Shown: positions 42,991 through 52,113, counted from the first letter of the stretch. The stretch: DNA of 64,000 bases from CAXSEF01 sp964236535 (GCA_964236535.1 CAXSEF010000002.1:62001-126000); one strand, 5' to 3'. Numbers and translations: made by a program. Notes: generated by a model from the sequence alone, not told the origin.

Positions 42991-45900
42991 ATGACCCGCC
43001 CCCACCTGCTGGAAGCCCTCCAAACCCAGGTCCTGCTCGCCGACGGCGGCATGGGCAGCCGCGTGCAGGCGCTCACCCTCGACGTCGAGGCCGACTACTG
43101 GAACCGCGAGAACTGCACCGAGGTGCTCAACCTGAGCCGCCCCGAGCTGGTGCGCGAGATCCACCGCGGCTACTACGCCGCCGGCGCCGACATGGTGGAA
43201 ACCAACAGCTTCGGCGGCTCCCCGATCACCCTGGCCGAGTTCGACCTCGCCGACCGCACCCACGAGATCAACCGCGTCGCCGGCGAGCTGGCCCGCGAGG
43301 CCGCCGACAGCTTCGCCGACGGGCGCCACCGGTGGGTGCTGGGCTCGGTCGGCCCCGGCACCAAGCTGCCCAGCCTGGGCAACATCGCCTACGACCCGCT
43401 GGAGGCCGCACTCGCCGCGCAGTGCGCCGGCCTGATCGACGGCGGCGTCGACGCCATCCTGATCGAGACCTGCCAGGATACGCTGCAGATCAAGGCCGCG
43501 GTCAACGGCGCCAAGCTCGCCCGGGGCCGCGCCGGCACCGACACGCCGATCTTCGTGCAGGTCACGGTCGAGACCACCGGCACCCTGCTGGTCGGCCCCG
43601 ACATCGCCGCCGCCGCCACGGTGATCCACGCCCTCGACGTGCCGCTGCTCGGCCTGAACTGCGCCACCGGCCCGCAGGAGATGGCCGAGCACGTGCGCTG
43701 GATCTCGAACAACTGGCCCGGCCTGATCTCGGTGCTGCCAAACGCCGGCCTGCCCGAGCTGGTCGACGGCCAGACCCACTACCCGCTGAACGCCGCCGAC
43801 ATGGCCACCTGGGTGGAGCGCTTCGTCGCCGAGGACGGCGTCAACCTGATCGGCGGCTGCTGCGGCACCGGCCCCGACCACGTCGCGGCGCTGGACGCCA
43901 TGCTGCGTCGCCGCGCCGGCGCCACCGCGCGCCCCACGCCCGCCCAGCGCACCCACCACTGGGTGCCCTCCGTCGCCAGCCTGTACGGCCAGGTCCCGTT
44001 CCGCCAGGAGAACAGCTACTTCTCCATCGGCGAGCGCTGCAACGCCAACGGCTCGAAGAAGTGGCGCGAGCTGCAGGAGCGCGCCGACTGGGACGGCTGC
44101 GTCTCCGTCGGCCGCGAGCAGTCCGCCGAGGGCTCCAACGCGCTCGACATCTGCACCGCCTTCGTCGGCCGCGACGAGGTGATGGAGATGGACGAGGTGA
44201 TCCGCCGCTTCACCGCCTCGGTCAACGCCCCCCTGGTCATCGATTCCACCGAGACCAACGTCATCGAATCGGCCCTCAAGCTGCACGGCGGCAAGCCGAT
44301 CATCAACTCGATCAACTTCGAGGACGGCGAGCACATGGCGGAGGAACGCCTGCTCCTCGCCCGCAGGTTCGGCGCCGCCCTGGTGGCGCTCACCATCGAC
44401 GAGCAGGGCATGGCCAAGACCCCCGACCGCAAGCTCGCCATCGCCACCCGCCTCGTCGAGTTCGCCTGCGACCGCCACGGCCTGCCGCAGTCCGACCTGC
44501 TGATCGACCCCCTGGTGCTCACCATCGCCACCGGAATGGAGGACGACCGCAAGCTCGGCCAGTGGACGCTCGAAGGCATCAAGGCGATCCGCGACCGCTA
44601 CCCCGACGTGCAGATCGTGCTCGGCCTGTCCAACGTCAGCTTCGGCCTCAACCCCGCCGCCCGCGCCGTGCTGAACTCGGTGTTCCTCGACCACGCCACC
44701 CGCGCCGGCATGACCGCCGCCATCGTCCACGTCAGCAAGATCCGCCCGCTGCACCTCATCCCCGCCGAGGAGGTCAAGGTCATGGAGGACCTGATCTTCG
44801 ACCGCCGCACCGAGGGCTACGACCCGCTGCAGCAGGTCCTCGCCATGTTCGCCGACCGCAAGCTCGCCGACGCCACCAAGAAGGTGCGCGCCGACACCGT
44901 GCAGGGCCGCCTCAAGGACCGCATCGTCGACGGCGACCGCAAGGGCCTGACCGCCGAGCTCGACGAGGCGATGTGCGAAATGCCCGCGCTCGACATCATC
45001 AACACAGTGCTGCTCGACGGCATGAAGGTCGTGGGCGAGCTGTTCGGCGCCGGCAAGATGCAGCTCCCCTTCGTGCTGCAGTCCGCCGAAACCATGAAGG
45101 CCGCCGTCGCCCACCTCGAGCCCCACATGGAGAAGGTCGCCGGCCAGGAGAAAGGCACCATCGTGCTCGCCACCGTGAAAGGCGACGTGCACGACATCGG
45201 CAAGAACCTGGTCGACATCATCCTGACCAACAACGGCTACCGCGTGGTCAACCTCGGCATCAAGGTCCCGCTCGCCGACATGGTCGCCGCCGTGCGCGAG
45301 CACCACGCCCACGCCATCGGCATGTCCGGCCTGCTGGTGAAATCCACCGTCGTGATGCGCGAGAACCTGGAGGAGATGAGCCGCCAGGGCCTCGACGTCC
45401 CCGTCCTGCTCGGCGGCGCAGCACTCACCCGCAACTACGTCGAGGACACCTGCGTGCAGTCCTACGCCTCCGGCCGCGTGGTCTACGCCCGCGACGCCTT
45501 CGACGGCCTCAACCTGATGGAGCGCGTCACCGGCAACGGCTTCGACGACTACCTCGCCGCCATCCAGTCCAGGCGCGTCGGCCGCGCCCGCAACACCACC
45601 CGCACCCTCGGCCAGGCCGACGCCCGCGCCTTCGCCCCGGTCGACGTCGCCGCCACCCAGGCCCGCCGCCGCCGCCTCACCCGGCCGGCCCCGGTGATCG
45701 AGCCGCCGTTCTGGGGCCCGCGCACCCTCGCCGCCACCACCCGCGCCGTGCTGCCCTTCCTCAACGAGCGCAGCCTGTACCAATTCCAGTGGGGCTTCCG
45801 CAAACAGGGCCGCACCCTCGACGACTTCCTCGGCTGGGCCAAGCAGGAGCTCCGCCCGGTCATGAAGCGCATGCTCGCCCTCTGCGAGGCCGACGACATC

Positions 45901-46482
45901 CTCCACCCCCAGGCGATCTACGGCTACTGGAAGGCCGCCGGCCAGGGCAACGACCTCATCGTGTTCGACCAGGACGGCACCACCGAACGCGCCCGCTTCG
46001 CCCTGCCCCGCCAGCCGCGCGAGGACGGCGAGTGCATCGCCGACTTCTTCCGCGACGTCGACGACGAAAGCCGCGACACCATCGGCCTCCAGGTCGTCAC
46101 CGTCGGCCAGCAGGCCTCCGACACCGCCCGCGACTGGTTCGCCGACAACCGCTACCAGGACTACCTCTACCTGCACGGCCTCTCCGTGGAGATGGCCGAA
46201 GCCATGGCCGAATACACCCACAAGCGCATCCGCGCCGAGCTCGGCTTCGCCGCCGAGGACGACCGCGACATGGAACGCATGCTGCAGCAGAACTACCGCG
46301 GCAGCCGCTACTCCTTCGGCTACCCCGCCTGCCCGAAAATCGAGGACCAGGACTCCCTGCTCCGCCTGCTCGGCGCCGAACGCATCGGCATCTCGCTCTC
46401 CGACGAGCACCAGCTCCACCCGGAACAATCCACCAGCGCCATCGTCGTCCTCAACCCCGCCGCCAAGTACTTCTCGGTCTGA
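42991..46482 (+). CDS. metH: Cobalamin-dependent methionine synthase
   Basis: The 1163-residue enzyme remethylates homocysteine using methyltetrahydrofolate and cobalamin. Domains in order are the homocysteine domain (ETNSFGG, zinc Cys pair in GGCCGTGP near residue 290), the pterin domain (ERCNANGSKKW, INSINFEDGE), the cobalamin cap and Rossmann domain with the B12-ligand motif DVHDIG near residue 731 (HDIGKNLV), and the reactivation domain (RGSRYSFGYPACP, ISLSDEHQLHPEQS). All four modules are complete. No cobalamin riboswitch was recognised upstream. The preceding ArsR-methyltransferase gene is probably its regulator. Confidence 0.97.
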   Translation: MTRPHLLEALQTQVLLADGGMGSRVQALTLDVEADYWNRENCTEVLNLSRPELVREIHRGYYAAGADMVETNSFGGSPITLAEFDLADRTHEINRVAGELAREAADSFADGRHRWVLGSVGPGTKLPSLGNIAYDPLEAALAAQCAGLIDGGVDAILIETCQDTLQIKAAVNGAKLARGRAGTDTPIFVQVTVETTGTLLVGPDIAAAATVIHALDVPLLGLNCATGPQEMAEHVRWISNNWPGLISVLPNAGLPELVDGQTHYPLNAADMATWVERFVAEDGVNLIGGCCGTGPDHVAALDAMLRRRAGATARPTPAQRTHHWVPSVASLYGQVPFRQENSYFSIGERCNANGSKKWRELQERADWDGCVSVGREQSAEGSNALDICTAFVGRDEVMEMDEVIRRFTASVNAPLVIDSTETNVIESALKLHGGKPIINSINFEDGEHMAEERLLLARRFGAALVALTIDEQGMAKTPDRKLAIATRLVEFACDRHGLPQSDLLIDPLVLTIATGMEDDRKLGQWTLEGIKAIRDRYPDVQIVLGLSNVSFGLNPAARAVLNSVFLDHATRAGMTAAIVHVSKIRPLHLIPAEEVKVMEDLIFDRRTEGYDPLQQVLAMFADRKLADATKKVRADTVQGRLKDRIVDGDRKGLTAELDEAMCEMPALDIINTVLLDGMKVVGELFGAGKMQLPFVLQSAETMKAAVAHLEPHMEKVAGQEKGTIVLATVKGDVHDIGKNLVDIILTNNGYRVVNLGIKVPLADMVAAVREHHAHAIGMSGLLVKSTVVMRENLEEMSRQGLDVPVLLGGAALTRNYVEDTCVQSYASGRVVYARDAFDGLNLMERVTGNGFDDYLAAIQSRRVGRARNTTRTLGQADARAFAPVDVAATQARRRRLTRPAPVIEPPFWGPRTLAATTRAVLPFLNERSLYQFQWGFRKQGRTLDDFLGWAKQELRPVMKRMLALCEADDILHPQAIYGYWKAAGQGNDLIVFDQDGTTERARFALPRQPREDGECIADFFRDVDDESRDTIGLQVVTVGQQASDTARDWFADNRYQDYLYLHGLSVEMAEAMAEYTHKRIRAELGFAAEDDRDMERMLQQNYRGSRYSFGYPACPKIEDQDSLLRLLGAERIGISLSDEHQLHPEQSTSAIVVLNPAAKYFSV

Positions 46483-46505
46483 CGCAGGCACAGCCAAGGA
46501 GGAAG

Positions 46506-46552
46506 ACAAGGCCAGGGCTCTGCCCTGGACCCGCTGGGGCCTGAGGCCCCAG
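46506..46552 (+). repeat. Double-hairpin interspersed repeat
   Basis: Forward copy after metH with stems CCAGGGC-TCT-GCCCTGG and CTGGGGCC-TGA-GGCCCCAG. Confidence 0.92.
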
Positions 46553-46581
46553 ACCCACATACGAAAGCGGCTGCGACCGTA

Positions 46582-46938
46582 TTGCGCTTGGATCGGGCGC
46601 GATCGCATAACGATGCGCCCGAGAGGTTGACCGAAGGGCTGCTGGTTGTCGCGCTGGAAGAGCGCGAGCATATCCTGCGCGCTGTAGCCGAAATGCGGCT
46701 CGCCGCGGTCTCTCAGGATTATGACCGCGCGGATGTCTTGTGGCGGTCGATCGAACCCGCCCTTGCCGCAATTGCCAAGTACGTGCTTAAGCAAGCCGAC
46801 GCCTTTGTAATGAACGTTAATAAAGCTGTTGCGGCTGGCATTGGTGTCGCCATGTTAATTACGCTAGCCTGGGCTATCGGCCTTCTTAACAACGCAGACG
46901 CAATCGGTAGCTTACTGAAGCTAATACATCCAGGATGA
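46582..46938 (+). CDS. Small orphan protein with one C-terminal membrane segment
   Basis: The 118-residue product has a charged helical N-terminal half (LVVALEEREHILRAVAEMRLAA). A hydrophobic stretch follows (VAAGIGVAMLITLAWAIGLL), then a short tail. TTG 46582 is the longest start; others are possible, and the first codons lie close to a repeat. Base composition is less GC-rich than metH. It sits alone between metH and a convergent gene pair and is bounded on the left by a repeat, like the other orphan genes in this window. No family was recognised. Confidence 0.5.
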   Translation: MRLDRARSHNDAPERLTEGLLVVALEEREHILRAVAEMRLAAVSQDYDRADVLWRSIEPALAAIAKYVLKQADAFVMNVNKAVAAGIGVAMLITLAWAIGLLNNADAIGSLLKLIHPG

Positions 46939-47005
46939 CCGACCGACGTTAAGGGTCGTCTCAACCAAGCACGACCGCGCCGCCGCCGCCGCACCCGATC
47001 CTTCC

Positions 47006-47428
47006 CTAGCCGGTGCTGGACGTCGCTTTACGTCGCCTCCCTCCGCGCTCGCCGTCGCGCCTCGGAGCCGCGGCCTTCGTGGTAACGCGTGCCCGCCCAC
47101 TCCCTGCGCCAAGCCGAGCTTCCATCCAGCGCCGCGAACCCAGCACCCCTTCCAGCAATGCGGGCACCGAGAAGTCCGCATCCAGCCGCGGGAAATGGAT
47201 GCCGAGCCCGAACGCCTCCGCCACAACAGCCGTCAGGTCATCGCGCGATGCGTCCCGCAAGCCTTCGGCATCCCGCGGCGCAAAACCGATCTCGACACCG
47301 CTGGTAAGCCGAACGATGACCCGGTCGCGCCCTGCATCGCAGTGCACACTCTCGGCCCGCGGCCCACGCAGGCGCTCTTCGCCACGCGCCCTTGCCGCCT
47401 CGAACTGCTCCGCCGTCAGCTCAGCCAT
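47006..47428 (-). CDS. DUF2442-family protein
   Basis: The 140-residue protein carries the DUF2442 pattern: ESVHCDAGRDRVIVRLTSGVEIGFAPRDAEGLRDAS, then FGLGIHFPRLDADFSVPALLEGVLGSRRW. A basic tail rich in Arg/Lys follows (RRDGERGGRRRKA). DUF2442 proteins are typically encoded with DUF4160 partners in toxin-antitoxin-like pairs, and such a partner overlaps its start by 8 bp. The biochemical function is not established. Confidence 0.8.
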   Translation of the reverse strand: MAELTAEQFEAARARGEERLRGPRAESVHCDAGRDRVIVRLTSGVEIGFAPRDAEGLRDASRDDLTAVVAEAFGLGIHFPRLDADFSVPALLEGVLGSRRWMEARLGAGSGRARVTTKAAAPRRDGERGGRRRKATSSTG

Positions 47429-47651
47429 GGAACCGCCTCCAATCCTCCATCAGTGCCGCCTGGTGCTCGGAAATCAGGCCCAGAACCCGCCTGGCGTCCG
47501 GCTCGCTGCAGCCGATGGCCTCCGTGTCCGCCGGCCTGCCAGAGCAACCACCACGACCCACCCCCGGCCCGATGACATGGACGTGGGCCGGCGAATGATC
47601 GTTCGGGTATATCGCGACCCTCAGCCCGTCGATCCGCAGCACCGTCGGCAC
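47421..47651 (-). CDS. DUF4160-family protein, atypical middle
   Basis: The 76-residue protein begins MPTVLRIDGLRVAIYPNDHSPAHVHVIGPG, the highly conserved DUF4160 N-terminus. The next segment (GVGRGGCSGRPADTEAIGC) does not show the usual AVFxLNCPxGPPELREN pattern before the conserved-like end (LGLISEHQAALMEDWRRFHG). A small local frameshift pair or divergence could explain this. It precedes and overlaps the DUF2442 gene, so the two should be co-translated as a toxin-antitoxin-like pair. Confidence 0.75.
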   Translation of the reverse strand: MPTVLRIDGLRVAIYPNDHSPAHVHVIGPGVGRGGCSGRPADTEAIGCSEPDARRVLGLISEHQAALMEDWRRFHG

Positions 47652-47739
47652 CGCTCCAGCCTATCGAAACTCTGCCCTCAGGATAGCTGCGACAGACGAC
47701 TGGTCCCCGACCACCCACCCGACCCGAACTCCGCCCCGC

Positions 47740-49029
47740 TCACCCCGCCAGCCCGATCCGCCACGCCGTCCCCGCCCCCTCCTCCCGGGCCCCCTCCTCG
47801 CGCGCCAGCGACGCGCCCGCCTGCCGCACCAGCCGCTCGACGAACCCCAGCCCGGCGCTGCCGTCGCGCGCGCCCGCGAAGCCGCGCCCGTCATCCTCCA
47901 CGCTCAGCACCGCCCCCGCCGCGCCGCTTGCGAGCCGCACCGTGACCCGCCCGCCGCCCTGCGACGGGAACGCGTGCTCGCAGGCGTTGGCGACCAGCTC
48001 GTTGACCGCGACGCCGAGCTGCAGCGCCTGTCCGCGCGGCACCGACAGCGGCACCGACCGCACCTCCAGCGCGATGCCGCGCGAGCCCAGCTCGCCCGCC
48101 GCGGCGATGCGGGCGCACAGCGTGCCCAGGTAGACGTCGAACGCGATCGCCTCCGCGGCCACACCCGACGCCGGCGGGCCGAGCAGGTGGTCGTACAGCC
48201 CGGCCAGCGCCATCACCCGCCGCGCCACCCGCCCGAGCCCGCCCTGCGCCGCGCCCATCGCCTCGCGATCCGCGCTCATCGCCTCGCGATCCGCACCCAT
48301 CGCCTCGCGATCCGCAATCGAGCAGATCGCCTGCAGGTCGTTGCGCACCCGGTGGTGCAGCTCGTCGAGGCAGGCCCTGTGGTCGGCCTCGACCCGCGCC
48401 CGCTCCCGGCCTTGCGCCGCCCGTTCCTCCTCCAGCCGCGCCGCCTGCCGCTCCTGCGCGCCATCACGCACCACCAGGCCCACGGCGCGCGCCAGCAGCT
48501 GCACGAAGCAGACGTCGAGCGCGCTGAACGCCCGCGCGCCCACGCATTCGAGCACGCCGAACCCCACGCCCGCCTCGCCCGGGACGACGACCGCGACGCA
48601 CCCGCCGCCGCGCTCCCGTTCCGGCAGGCCGGGCACGCGCCGCGCCGCGCCGGCGATCTCGCACACGACCGGAAGTCCGTCCCGCCAGGCATCTCCCGCG
48701 GCGGTGCCCGCCTCGTCGTGCCGCGGCATCGCCGCCATCCCCGCCACGTCCCAGCCGACCTGCGCCTGCACCAGGAACCCCGCGTCTGGCGCACAAACGA
48801 GCAGCCGCGCGCGGCGCACCCGGAGCCCCGCCGCCGCGACCCGGCACGCCTCGTCCGCCACCGCCGCCAGGCCGCGACCCTCGCCGGCAAATCCGGTGAA
48901 CTCCGCCGCCAGCCGCATCTGCCGTCGCAGCCGGCCGCAGCCGGGCGCCGCAACCTCCTGCAGACGCGCCGCCGCGCCTGCCGCGGCACCATCGGGCCCG
49001 GATAGGTGATGCGGCCGGTTATCCGTCAT
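47740..49029 (-). CDS. GAF-domain sensor histidine kinase (HisKA_2 / HWE-like)
   Basis: The 429-residue cytoplasmic kinase has a GAF-like sensor (about 50-200), a HisKA_2 dimerisation helix with the phospho-acceptor motif DELHHRVRNDLQ (His225/226), and an ATPase domain (AVNELVANACEHAFP, VEDDGRGFAG, GLGFVERLVRQAG). Directly after the H-box are three tandem 7-residue repeats (ADREAMG-type, residues 240-260) encoded by three 21-bp repeats. ATG 49029 was chosen; sequence further upstream overlaps the divergent gene. It lies next to a Crp/Fnr regulator. The signal and response regulator are unknown. Confidence 0.9.
   Translation of the reverse strand: MTDNRPHHLSGPDGAAAGAAARLQEVAAPGCGRLRRQMRLAAEFTGFAGEGRGLAAVADEACRVAAAGLRVRRARLLVCAPDAGFLVQAQVGWDVAGMAAMPRHDEAGTAAGDAWRDGLPVVCEIAGAARRVPGLPERERGGGCVAVVVPGEAGVGFGVLECVGARAFSALDVCFVQLLARAVGLVVRDGAQERQAARLEEERAAQGRERARVEADHRACLDELHHRVRNDLQAICSIADREAMGADREAMSADREAMGAAQGGLGRVARRVMALAGLYDHLLGPPASGVAAEAIAFDVYLGTLCARIAAAGELGSRGIALEVRSVPLSVPRGQALQLGVAVNELVANACEHAFPSQGGGRVTVRLASGAAGAVLSVEDDGRGFAGARDGSAGLGFVERLVRQAGASLAREEGAREEGAGTAWRIGLAG
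48250..48312. repeat. Three tandem 21-bp repeats inside the histidine kinase gene
   Basis: Units at 48250-48270, 48271-48291 and 48292-48312 share CATCGCCTCGCGATC and differ at two or three positions in the first half. They encode one heptad each, so the frame and helical register are kept. Confidence 0.9.
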
Positions 49030-49146
49030 GGCTTGCCACCGTCCTGGGAAGCTGCCGCCCGGCAGAACACCATAATACTCACTTGCGCAACACGCTGAAC
49101 TATACTGGTTATGCGACAGCCCTTGCCGCAGGTGCTGACCTGCGCC

Positions 49147-49242
49147 ATGACCTCGAACCCCGAACCAGGCGGACCCGACCCCCACGGCCAGGCCGCGCTG
49201 ATGCTGTGCGAGAGCCTGGCCTGCCTGCTCATCGAGCATGGC
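49147..49242 (+). CDS. N-terminal fragment of a small protein, cut by the assembly gap
   Basis: ATG 49147 opens MTSNPEPGGPDPHGQAALML followed by CESLACLLIEHG, then the run of N begins. The HGQAALMLCESL segment looks like the start of a small conserved alphaproteobacterial protein. An ATG at 49111 in the same frame is also possible. The gene is divergent from the histidine kinase. Its end and relation to the Crp/Fnr gene cannot be read. Confidence 0.5.
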
Positions 49243-49342
49243 NNNNNNNNNNNNNNNNNNNNNNNNNNNNNNNNNNNNNNNNNNNNNNNNNNNNNNNNNN
49301 NNNNNNNNNNNNNNNNNNNNNNNNNNNNNNNNNNNNNNNNNN
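49243..49342. other. Assembly gap (100 N)
   Basis: Exactly 100 undetermined bases, the conventional placeholder for a scaffold join of unknown length. True sequence and distance between the flanks are unknown. Confidence 0.99.
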
Positions 49343-49376
49343 GGCCGGCCTTGGGCCCAGGTCCCGGAGTCGCCGC

Positions 49377-50204
49377 ATGAACCGAGCCGCCACCGGGTTT
49401 GACCCGACCACGCCGGCCGTCGCCAATCCGTTGGCCCGCAAGCTCGCGCTGTTCGCGCCGCTCTCCGCCGTCGATCGCGCGGTGCTCGACGCCCTGACCA
49501 CGGGCGAGCAGGACCACCCCGCCGGCACCGACCTGGTCCGCGAGGGCATGGCGCCGCGCCCGGTGTTCCTGCTCAAGCAGGGCATGGCGGTGCGCTACCG
49601 CAGCCTGCCCGACGGCGGGCGGCAGATCATGACCTTCCTGATTCCCGGCGACCTGTGCGACCCGCACATGTTCCTGCTGGGTGCAATGGACCACTCGATC
49701 GGCGCCATCACCGACGTCCGGGTGGCGCCGATCCTGCGCGAGGCGCTGATGGACACCTTCACCGCCCACCCGCGCATCTCGGCGGCGCTGTGGTGGTCCT
49801 CGCTGCAGGAGGAGGCCATGCTGCGCGAGCGCATCGTCTCGCTCGGCCGCCGCGATGCGCGCGGCCGCATCGCCTACCTGCTGTGCGAGCTGCTCTGGCG
49901 CCACGCCGCCATGGGCCTCGCCGCCCACGACACCTTCCGCCTGCCGCTCACCCAGACCGACCTCGGCGACGCGCTCGGCCTCACCCCGGTGCACGTCAAC
50001 CGCGTGCTCAAGGACTTCCGCCAGCGCGGCCTGATCGCGATCCAGCGTCGCATGCTGTGCGTGCTCGACCCCGACGGACTGCAGGACACCGCCGCCTTCA
50101 ACAAGGACTACCTCCACCTCGGCGGCGCCTCCCCCGAGGTCGTGCGCTACTTCGACCGCCTGGAAGACCAGCGCCGCTCGGCCGACGGCCTCGTCGCCTC
50201 CTGA
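49377..50204 (+). CDS. Crp/Fnr-family transcriptional regulator
   Basis: The 275-residue regulator has a cyclic-nucleotide-binding-like beta barrel (LREGMAPRPVFLLKQGMAVRYRSLPDGGRQIMTFLIPGDLCD) and a C-terminal winged helix (LPLTQTDLGDALGLTPVHVNRVLKDFRQRGLIAI). No Fnr-type N-terminal cysteine cluster is seen, so it is unlikely to be an oxygen-sensing Fe-S protein. ATG 49377 lies only 35 bp after the N gap, so a different start upstream cannot be excluded. It may act with the neighbouring histidine kinase. Confidence 0.9.
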   Translation: MNRAATGFDPTTPAVANPLARKLALFAPLSAVDRAVLDALTTGEQDHPAGTDLVREGMAPRPVFLLKQGMAVRYRSLPDGGRQIMTFLIPGDLCDPHMFLLGAMDHSIGAITDVRVAPILREALMDTFTAHPRISAALWWSSLQEEAMLRERIVSLGRRDARGRIAYLLCELLWRHAAMGLAAHDTFRLPLTQTDLGDALGLTPVHVNRVLKDFRQRGLIAIQRRMLCVLDPDGLQDTAAFNKDYLHLGGASPEVVRYFDRLEDQRRSADGLVAS

Positions 50205-50214
50205 CCTGCAGGCG

Positions 50215-50268
50215 AAGCAAGGCCGCGCTCTCCCTCTGCCCGAGGCCTTCGGAAACCCCTGCCTTGGG
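50215..50268 (+). repeat. Degenerate interspersed repeat
   Basis: Forward decayed copy starting GCAAGGCCGCGCTC, with CGAGGCCTTCGG as second hairpin. Confidence 0.6.
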
Positions 50269-50273
50269 CAAAT

Positions 50274-50328
50274 GGATCCCAAAGGCCGGGCCTTTGGCGG
50301 AGTCCAGAGGCAGAGCCTCTGGCCTTGC
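50274..50328 (-). repeat. Double-hairpin interspersed repeat (near-perfect copy)
   Basis: Reverse copy with stems CCAAAGGCC-GGGCCTTTGG and CCAGAGGC-AGA-GCCTCTGG, ending CCTTGC. Confidence 0.92.
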
Positions 50329-50436
50329 CTGCCCGCCCCCTCACACTCCAACACCCACCCACCGAGCCCGCCGCCCATACCCGAACGCCCCCCGCCCCGC
50401 TATACGTCCGCCCGCAACGATCGCGGGTCACGGCGC

Positions 50437-51867
50437 ATGCAGATGGACTGGTTCACCGACTCGGCCCCCCTGCGCGGCGTCGCCCTGGAGTGCCTCCGCG
50501 CCGCGCTGATCCTGCTGACCACCGTCCACGTCCTGCTGAACAAGCGCAGCCCGCGCGCCGCCATCGCCTGGATCGGCTTCGCCTGGATCACGCCGATCGC
50601 CGGCACCGCGCTCTACTTCAGCTTCGGCATCAACCGCGTCACCCGCCGCGCCCGCCGCCTGCGCCGCCACCTGCACCACCCGGGCGCCGGCGACGAGGTC
50701 CCGCCCAGCGCCTCGCCCGACAACCACCTCGCCCCGCTGGAGGTCTGCGCGCGCACCATCACCCGCCGCCCCGCCCTGGCCGGCAACACGGTCGAGCGCT
50801 TCGAGAACGGCGACCAGGCCTACCCCCGCATGCTAGACGCGATCGAACAGGCCCGCACCAGCATCGCGCTCGCCAGCTACATCTTCTTCGACGACCGCGC
50901 CGGCGGCCGCTTCATCGAGGTCCTGGCCGCAGCCCACAAGCGCGGCGTGCAGGTCCGCGTCCTGGTCGACGGCGTCGGCAGCGGCTACTTCCGCTGCCAC
51001 GCCGCCCGCGCGCTGCACCAGCAGGGCGTGCCAGTCGCGCGCTTCCTGCACTCGGTCTGGCCGTGGCGCATGCCGTTCCTCAACCTGCGCAACCACAAGA
51101 AGATCCTGATCGTCGACGGCACGCTGGGCTTCACCGGGGGCATGAACATCTCGGCCGCCAACCTGCTCGCCGACCACCCGAAGGAACCCGTGCGCGACAC
51201 CCACTTCCTGCTGCACGGCCCGGTCGTCGCCCAGCTCGCCGAGGCCTTCGCGGCCGACTGGATGTTCGCGAGCGGCGAGGACCTGGACGGCGACGCCTGG
51301 TTCCCCGACCTCGCCGAGGTCGGCGAGGCGGTCGCCCGGGTGATCACCGCCGGGCCCGACCAGGATCTCGAGAAAATCGAGTTCGTCATGCTGCAGGCGA
51401 TCGGCTCCGCCCGGCAGTCGGTCCGCCTGATGACCCCGTACTTCCTGCCCGACGAGCGCCTGCTCGCGGCACTCTGCCTGGCCGCGATGCGCGGCGTCGA
51501 GGTCGATGTCGTGCTGCCTGAGCACAGCGACCACCGCGCGGTCGACTGGGCGTCGCGCGACAACTTCGTCCCCCTGATCGAGGCCGGCTGCCGCATCTGG
51601 CTGAACCTGCCGCCGTTCGACCACTCCAAGATCCTGGTCGTCGACCGCACCTGGGCGCTGATCGGCAGCACCAACTGGGACAGCCGCTCGCTGCGGCTCA
51701 ACTTCGAGCTCAACCTGGAGGTCTACCACTCCGAGCTCGCCACCGACCTCGACGGCCTGGTGCGCTCCAAGCAGGGCCGCCGGGTACGCAGCAGCGAGCT
51801 GCGCGCCCGCACGATCCCGGTCCGCCTGCGCGACTCCGCCATGCGCCTGACCCAACCCTACCTCTAG
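50437..51867 (+). CDS. cls: Cardiolipin synthase (phospholipase D family)
   Basis: The 476-residue membrane enzyme condenses phosphatidylglycerol into cardiolipin. Two N-terminal hydrophobic segments (CLRAALILLTTVHVLLN; AIAWIGFAWITPIAGTALYFSFG) precede two phospholipase D halves. Their HKD motifs are NHKKILIVDGTLGFTGGMN and DHSKILVVDRTWALIGSTNWDSRSL. Both are intact (HxKxxxxD). ATG 50437 starts just before the first membrane segment; sequence upstream in frame is repeat-derived. There is no clear operon partner. Confidence 0.93.
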   Translation: MQMDWFTDSAPLRGVALECLRAALILLTTVHVLLNKRSPRAAIAWIGFAWITPIAGTALYFSFGINRVTRRARRLRRHLHHPGAGDEVPPSASPDNHLAPLEVCARTITRRPALAGNTVERFENGDQAYPRMLDAIEQARTSIALASYIFFDDRAGGRFIEVLAAAHKRGVQVRVLVDGVGSGYFRCHAARALHQQGVPVARFLHSVWPWRMPFLNLRNHKKILIVDGTLGFTGGMNISAANLLADHPKEPVRDTHFLLHGPVVAQLAEAFAADWMFASGEDLDGDAWFPDLAEVGEAVARVITAGPDQDLEKIEFVMLQAIGSARQSVRLMTPYFLPDERLLAALCLAAMRGVEVDVVLPEHSDHRAVDWASRDNFVPLIEAGCRIWLNLPPFDHSKILVVDRTWALIGSTNWDSRSLRLNFELNLEVYHSELATDLDGLVRSKQGRRVRSSELRARTIPVRLRDSAMRLTQPYL

Positions 51868-52113
51868 CGCCTGCCCGGGAACTCTGCTCCGCCGGTCATC
51901 TGACGCGCCCTTGCTGCGCTCCGGTGCTCACCGCCAAGCAGGCCGCTCCGCTCCGGTGCTCGCAAGGACACGCCGGCCGACTCTGCGGAGCGAGTTCGCA
52001 GGCAGGCTCCGCCCCCTGCACAACCACAGGCAGCGCTTCCCTGCGCCGGATGCCCCGCAGCCCGTCCGGCATCGCGCCGTCCGAACCAGGCCCTCACCCC
52101 GCGGCCGCCCGCC

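Noticed and set aside
42637..46794. 1385-codon open frame antisense to metH
   Set aside because: Composition (Gly/Ala/Val/Asp/Glu) is the mirror of a GC-rich coding strand; metH is certain.
48250..48312. CRISPR-like direct repeats
   Set aside because: They are three contiguous 21-bp units without spacers, inside a coding frame.
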